Of a DNA stretch of 9,335 bases, positions 6,093 through 9,335 are shown in pieces. The translations under genes were made by a program, and so were the position numbers. A model generated the notes under the pieces. The model did no database searches. It had not been told where the DNA came from and saw only the letters and a list, made by a program, of their open reading frames with translations. The DNA is taken from contig CAYHGV010000105.1 in the NCBI GenBank assembly GCA_964356135.1, positions 1-9,335 of the forward strand, read 5' to 3'. Position 1 is the stretch's first letter. Every line of letters starts with the position of its first letter. The DNA is from CAYHGV01 sp964356135 (GTDB taxonomy: Bacteria > Hydrothermota > Tepidihabitantia > CAYHGV01).

Positions 6093-6341
6093 TTTTCTTT
6101 CCCGATACTGTCGCATATAATCACGCTTATAGACTCGGTACTGCTGGCGGTGTTTATCCCGCCATTCTTTGAAATAATCGGAATGGCTTGCCTGCCAGCG
6201 TTTGAAATAACCGGGGTGCCTCTCTTTCCACTCCCTCCAGTAGACGGGATGATCTTTCCACCACTGTTTAATCTGCTCCCGCATCAGGTCCCCATAATTC
6301 TTGCGATAATCCCTTAAATACCAGTTCCGCTTTTCATCCAT
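6081..6341 (-). CDS. Small Trp/Tyr/Arg-rich protein with 11-residue repeats
   Basis: 86 residues, strongly basic, with 7 Trp and 11 Tyr. From residue 31 there is a clear 11-residue repeat: HPVYWREWKER, HPGYFKRWQAS, HSDYFKEWRDK, HRQQYRVYKRD and a partial YMRQYRERKHG. The pattern is His-Pro, aromatic pair, basic residue, Trp. The reverse-strand frame here encodes an unpatterned hydrophobic peptide, so the minus-strand reading is preferred. The DNA shows the same period, with TTTGAAATAA recurring 33 bases apart (6168 and 6201). The ATG at 6341 has no Shine-Dalgarno site but a promoter sits just ahead of it. The last five codons and TGA stop come from a dispersed repeat arm. I do not recognise a named family; the composition and helical periodicity suggest nucleic-acid binding, which is inference. 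Confidence 0.7.
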   Translation of the reverse strand: MDEKRNWYLRDYRKNYGDLMREQIKQWWKDHPVYWREWKERHPGYFKRWQASHSDYFKEWRDKHRQQYRVYKRDYMRQYRERKHGY

Positions 6342-6350
6342 GGCTTCTGG

Positions 6351-6378
6351 ATGATAGCAGAGCGGGATTGAAAATCAA
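6351..6378 (-). promoter_or_regulatory. Promoter of the small Trp/Tyr-rich gene (near-leaderless)
   Basis: On the minus strand TTGATT (6378-6373), a 16-base spacer and TATCAT (6356-6351) match a sigma70 promoter. The ATG at 6341 is 9 bases beyond the -10 box, so the transcript would have about 1-4 leader bases. Confidence 0.5.
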
Positions 6379-6406
6379 GAGTAATCACTTGTTGGACATC
6401 CTGAAT

Positions 6407-6469
6407 TCATCCCGAGTGCCAAGATGAGATTCCTCGCTGGCGACTCGAAACGAGTCGCACTCGGAATGA
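6407..6469. mobile_element. 63-bp MITE-like palindromic element between divergent promoters
   Basis: The ends TCATCCCGAGTGC (6407-6419) and GCACTCGGAATGA (6457-6469) are inverted copies with 12 of 13 bases matching. Inside is a perfect hairpin GCGACTCG-AAA-CGAGTCGC (6440-6458), which shares two bases with the right end. On the minus strand the element opens with TGTCATTCCGAG and later contains AGCGAGGAATCTC. Those are the two halves of a dispersed word found in many uncultured bacterial genomes, here split by the hairpin. It has no coding capacity, and any transposase would have to act in trans. Confidence 0.6.
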
Positions 6470-6498
6470 CAGGAAAAGAGTTCGCAATCCCTGCCCTC

Positions 6499-6528
6499 TT
6501 GACATCGGGTTTTTCCCGTGTTTAATAA
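6499..6528 (+). promoter_or_regulatory. Promoter giving a leaderless transcript of the COG2403 gene
   Basis: TTGACA (6499-6504) and TAATAA (6523-6528) are separated by 18 bases. TTAATA one base earlier gives spacing 17. Only five bases separate the -10 box from the ATG at 6534, so transcription should begin at or next to the start codon. No Shine-Dalgarno site is present. The spacer holds the small symmetry CGGGTTTTTCCCG. Confidence 0.65.
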
Positions 6529-6533
6529 GCACT

Positions 6534-7850
6534 ATGGCGGGAAAGAAAATAATTATAATGGGAGCGGCAGGAAGAGACTTCCACAATTTTAATGTCGTTT
6601 TCCGGGATAACCCCGAATACGAGGTTGTCGCCTTCACCGCTGCCCAGATTCCCAATATTGACGGTAGAAAGTATCCGAAAGAGATTGCCGGCAACCTCTA
6701 CCCCAAAGGTATTCCGATTTACCCGGAGAATAAATTAGAAGAGCTGATAAAAAGCGAACAGGTCGAGACGGTCGTGTTTTCCTATTCCGATGTCTCGTTC
6801 GATTACGTGATGGAACGCGCAACCCGGGCAATGGCGGCAGGCGCCGACTACCTCCTGCTCGGGCCAAACAGAACCTGTCTGAAATCACAAAAGCCGGTCA
6901 TTGCGATCTGCGCGATCCGGACCGGTGCCGGCAAGAGCCCGGCTTCACGACGGGTCTGCGATATTCTCAAGAATAAAAGGATAAAATTCTGCGTCATCCG
7001 CCATCCGATGCCCTACGGCAATCTCGTCAAGCAGGTATCGCAGCGGTTTTCGAAATTAGAGGATTTGGACCGTTACAACTGCACAATCGAAGAACGGGAA
7101 GAATACGAACCCCACATCATGCGCGGTACAACCGTCTTCGCGGGCGTCGACTACGGCTTGATTTTGAAAGAAGCCGAACAGGATTTCGACCTGATCGTCT
7201 GGGAAGGTGGGAATAATGACTTCCCGTTCTACAAATCCGACCTTTTGATTGTCATCGCCGACCCCTTGCGAGCCGGCCAGGAGCTGATATTCTATCCGGG
7301 CGCGTCGATCTTCCGGATGGCTCAAACGATCGTCATTAACAAAATCGATTCCGCGACCAAAGATATGGTCGATAAGATTAAAACCAATGCCCAGAAGTTC
7401 GCCCCTCAAGCCCAGCTCGTTTTAGCCAACTCGACGATATTTTTGTCCAATCCGGCTTTAGTCAAAGATAAAACCGTCCTGGTGGTTGAAGATGGACCAA
7501 CCCTCACCCACGGCGAGATGACCTTTGGTGCTGGTATCGTTGCCGCCCAGCGATTCGGGGCAAAGGCGATCGTTGACCCCCGCCCGTTTGCGGTCGGTTC
7601 GATAAAAAAGATCTATGAAACCTACCCCCGGATGGGAACAATCTTACCCGCGTTGGGCTACAGCAAAGAGCAGCGTCAGGAGCTGGAAGCGACCATCAAT
7701 CGTGTCCGGTGCGATGCGGTCATCATAGCCACCCCGGTCGATTTGAACAAAATTATCGAAATCAACAAACCGACCGTCCGGGTCCGCTATGAATTAGAAG
7801 AAACCTCCCGACCCGATCTGGCAGAAATTATCGATCGGTTTTTGCCTTAA
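6534..7850 (+). CDS. Cyclic 2,3-diphosphoglycerate synthetase-like P-loop protein (COG2403 family)
   Basis: 438 residues, full length for the family. The N-terminal Rossmann-like domain opens with KKIIIMGAAGRDFHNFN (4-20). A P-loop RTGAGKS follows at 129-135. Further family landmarks are NCTIEEREEYEPH (182-194), WEGGNNDFPFY (223-233), NKID (269-272, like a GTPase specificity motif), EDGPTLTHGEM (319-329) and DPRPFAVGS (348-356). Archaeal relatives phosphorylate and cyclise 2,3-diphosphoglycerate to cyclic 2,3-diphosphoglycerate, a thermoprotectant of some methanogens. Bacterial members are annotated as synthase or as predicted GTPase, and their substrate is not settled. The protein is cytosolic, with no signal peptide. 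The gene has its own promoter abutting the ATG, is divergent from the small basic-protein gene, and has no obvious pathway partner in the window. Family assignment is firm; the exact reaction is not. Confidence 0.86.
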   Translation: MAGKKIIIMGAAGRDFHNFNVVFRDNPEYEVVAFTAAQIPNIDGRKYPKEIAGNLYPKGIPIYPENKLEELIKSEQVETVVFSYSDVSFDYVMERATRAMAAGADYLLLGPNRTCLKSQKPVIAICAIRTGAGKSPASRRVCDILKNKRIKFCVIRHPMPYGNLVKQVSQRFSKLEDLDRYNCTIEEREEYEPHIMRGTTVFAGVDYGLILKEAEQDFDLIVWEGGNNDFPFYKSDLLIVIADPLRAGQELIFYPGASIFRMAQTIVINKIDSATKDMVDKIKTNAQKFAPQAQLVLANSTIFLSNPALVKDKTVLVVEDGPTLTHGEMTFGAGIVAAQRFGAKAIVDPRPFAVGSIKKIYETYPRMGTILPALGYSKEQRQELEATINRVRCDAVIIATPVDLNKIIEINKPTVRVRYELEETSRPDLAEIIDRFLP

Positions 7851-7948
7851 AACCGACGAATTGTTCGAATGCGAGCGATAACGACGCATAGTAACGCAAA
7901 TTTTTTTTTATTTGCCCCTCTTCGGGATAACCCAGGATTGCTGCCGGT

Positions 7949-9100
7949 GTGAAGACTATTCTCTTCTTGTGGGCGGCTTTCATTACCGAACCTGAGGATA
8001 CCTGCTCACCTTATCTCATGAATATGTATTATGCAACCCCTCCCTCCGGCTGGACCGTATTCTATGATTCGGTCAATGCCGGATTCTTAACCCTCCAGGG
8101 CAGCCTCGATGATGAATACTGGTTCCAGGTTTATCAGGGGAAATTCGACCTCGCCCTCTACAAAAACTTTCGGCTGCGCTACCGCTACCTCCGACTCCAG
8201 GATTATGGAATCAATAAAGAAATCCACCGCATTGAACCAACCCTTCGCCTGACCAGAAATCTTTACTGCCATTTTCTCTACATCCCGACCTTTTCTAAAA
8301 AACTCGATGAAATCGGCCTCGGCCTATCTCTTTTTTATAATAATCTCAATTACGTCGAAGGATTTTTCGGTATCCGGGACTTTGAAAATAATCTATCCCA
8401 GCGCGCGGTCCCACCAGACCGCTCCCGCGACCTGTATCAAAAACAACCGTTGGGACTTTCATTGGAGGCTCGCCGGAATTTTAAATCTGGTTTTGTTAAA
8501 ATCTATGGCGAGTATGTTACCCCGTCAACCAAGAAATTTGAGACATCGGGCGCCGATTCCCTCATCTACTACTCCTCTTTTTTTACCACCTCCCGGTTTG
8601 AACTACGACCGTTCAGTTTTTTCGGACTGGGTGGAACAGTCTCCTATAACCACTTCGGGAAACTGACCGAGTATCCCCAGCTATCCCCCCTGACCGATTC
8701 CCTATCGGACTTGACCATTGAACCCTATACGTTCTTCCCTCTCAGTCCGAAACTCAGATTTAACCTTCGCTTTCGCTATAACCACAAACTCCATAACGAT
8801 TATGAACGGCATTGGTTCGCACCCGGCTTGCTCTTCGAATACCAGCCCAACCCCAAAACCGTTTATAGTTTCGGCTACCAGCATTCCTGGCGCAATCGCT
8901 GGTCGGCGGATACTGCCCTCGTGACCAATTACGACACCAACAACCGACTCGACCTCTTTTTTGAATATATTTTCAATCACCGGGGCTCGATTGTAATTAA
9001 AGAAGGAATCGACCTCGACAACCTTTTTTACCATAATCTGGGCTATTTTCTCCATGACCCCCACGACATGTGGTATTGGGGATTAGTACTCGGTTTCTAA
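7949..9100 (+). CDS. Probable outer-membrane beta-barrel protein
   Basis: 383 residues. The start is taken as GTG at 7949, since a TAA lies in frame 21 bases upstream and no ATG intervenes. AGGA about 11 bases ahead is a weak ribosome site. The N-terminus MKTILFLWAAFI is a short hydrophobic export signal. The body is a series of alternating aromatic strands, for example DLALYKNFRLRYRYLRLQ (67-84), GLGLSLFYNNLNYVEGFFGI (123-142), GFVKIYGEYV (181-190), KLRFNLRFRYNHKL (268-281), WFAPGLLFEYQ (289-299), TVYSFGYQHSW (304-314) and RLDLFFEYIF (333-342). It ends in WYWGLVLGF, and a terminal Phe after alternating hydrophobics is the usual barrel-assembly signal. No named family is recognised; transport or structural roles are both possible. 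It lies 98 bases after the COG2403 gene and may or may not share its transcript. Confidence 0.78.
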   Translation: MKTILFLWAAFITEPEDTCSPYLMNMYYATPPSGWTVFYDSVNAGFLTLQGSLDDEYWFQVYQGKFDLALYKNFRLRYRYLRLQDYGINKEIHRIEPTLRLTRNLYCHFLYIPTFSKKLDEIGLGLSLFYNNLNYVEGFFGIRDFENNLSQRAVPPDRSRDLYQKQPLGLSLEARRNFKSGFVKIYGEYVTPSTKKFETSGADSLIYYSSFFTTSRFELRPFSFFGLGGTVSYNHFGKLTEYPQLSPLTDSLSDLTIEPYTFFPLSPKLRFNLRFRYNHKLHNDYERHWFAPGLLFEYQPNPKTVYSFGYQHSWRNRWSADTALVTNYDTNNRLDLFFEYIFNHRGSIVIKEGIDLDNLFYHNLGYFLHDPHDMWYWGLVLGF

Positions 9101-9155
9101 AAAGCCCAAAAACAATCGATTTGTCGTAACGCAATTAAGCATTCTTTTTTCCTAC

Positions 9156-9183
9156 TTGACAAAAAGCTTACTTTCATTAATAT
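9156..9183 (+). promoter_or_regulatory. Promoter-like site near the right end of the window
   Basis: TTGACA (9156-9161), a 16-base spacer and TAATAT (9178-9183) form a good sigma70 match, and the -10 box sits inside the palindrome ATTAATATTAAT (9176-9187). An ATG lies 8 bases on (9192), but its frame is only 26 codons. The real target may lie beyond the window. Apart from this site and the repeat at 9312, I see nothing in 9101-9335. Confidence 0.45.
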
Positions 9184-9311
9184 TAATCATTATGGGAATA
9201 TTAGTAACCTATGAATCGCCTTCCACTACTTTACATCATTATTATTATAACTCATCAGACAACAAGGATTGAAAAACTAATGTACTGTTTCATAAATCTC
9301 TTGACATTTAA

Positions 9312-9335
9312 TGTCATTCTGAACGAAGTGAAGAA
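9312..9335 (+). repeat. Start of a dispersed TGTCATTCTGA-type repeat, cut by the window end
   Basis: TGTCATTCTGAACGAAGTG and the bases after it match the general form of the dispersed word seen split inside the 6407-6469 element; the first 12 bases agree at 10 positions. It is preceded by and overlaps a small palindrome TGACATTTAATGTCA (9302-9316). Confidence 0.55.

Noticed and set aside
6057..6317. Plus-strand hydrophobic 86-codon frame opposite the small Trp/Tyr gene
   Set aside because: It is the antisense shadow of the 11-residue repeat gene. Its proline and leucine richness follows from the complement of Trp/Arg codons.
7896..7915. GCAAAT-T8-ATTTGC symmetry as a terminator of the COG2403 gene
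   Set aside because: The stem is short and AT-rich with the T-run in the loop rather than after the stem, so it does not fit an intrinsic terminator.
9192..9272. 26-codon frame starting ATG 8 bases after a -10 box
   Set aside because: The peptide (MGILVTYESPSTTLHHYYY and so on) shows no signal, motif or codon pattern, and there is no Shine-Dalgarno site. It is too short to call.
9211..9335. Open frame MNRLPLLYIIIITHQ running off the window end
   Set aside because: Its second half is translated dispersed repeat and the ATG has no ribosome site. An open frame of 41 codons is not enough.

Overview
The window looks like part of a chromosome from an uncultured diderm bacterium, probably one of the candidate phyla near the FCB group (WOR-3/Stahlbacteria-like). 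This is inferred from three things. Two exported proteins end in T9SS type A/FlgD-like C-terminal domains. One gene encodes a probable outer-membrane beta-barrel. The intergenic spaces carry short palindromic repeats of kinds common in such genomes. There are no RNA genes, no CRISPR array and no recognisable transposase.

Layout. (1) Positions 2-1888 (+) hold the 3' part of a large secreted protein: the end of a C39-like papain-fold domain, an Ig-like domain, LVIVP beta-propeller repeats and a sorting domain. (2) Positions 1889-2141, between convergent genes, contain no gene but four separate inverted repeats. (3) Positions 5912-2142 (-) hold a three-gene operon. In transcription order it encodes a tandem-redoxin protein, a six-bladed-propeller protein and a cysteine-rich exported protein with a sorting domain. 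It is clearly more AT-rich than its flanks. (4) Positions 5913-6080 hold the operon promoter and a dispersed inverted repeat that reaches into the next gene. (5) Positions 6341-6081 (-) encode a small basic protein rich in Trp and Tyr, built on an 11-residue repeat. (6) Positions 6342-6533 form a divergent promoter region with a 63-bp MITE-like element in the middle. (7) Positions 6534-7850 (+) encode a P-loop protein of the cyclic 2,3-diphosphoglycerate synthetase-like family (COG2403). (8) Positions 7949-9100 (+) encode a probable outer-membrane barrel. (9) Positions 9101-9335 hold a promoter-like site and the start of another dispersed repeat, with no convincing gene.

How the parts fit. 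The most interesting unit is the three-gene operon. A thiol-redox protein, a propeller protein and a secreted protein with 14 cysteines in 64 residues suggest an envelope system in which the Cys-rich protein is oxidised, reduced or otherwise handled by its operon partners. It resembles in outline the Bacteroidota loci that combine small Cys-rich NVEALA peptides, six-bladed propellers and thioredoxin-like proteins. That parallel is made from memory and is inference. The redoxin gene also carries an octanucleotide tandem repeat inside its reading frame, encoding an 8-residue peptide repeat, so slippage could switch the gene off. Several promoters sit so close to their start codons that the transcripts would be leaderless or nearly so.
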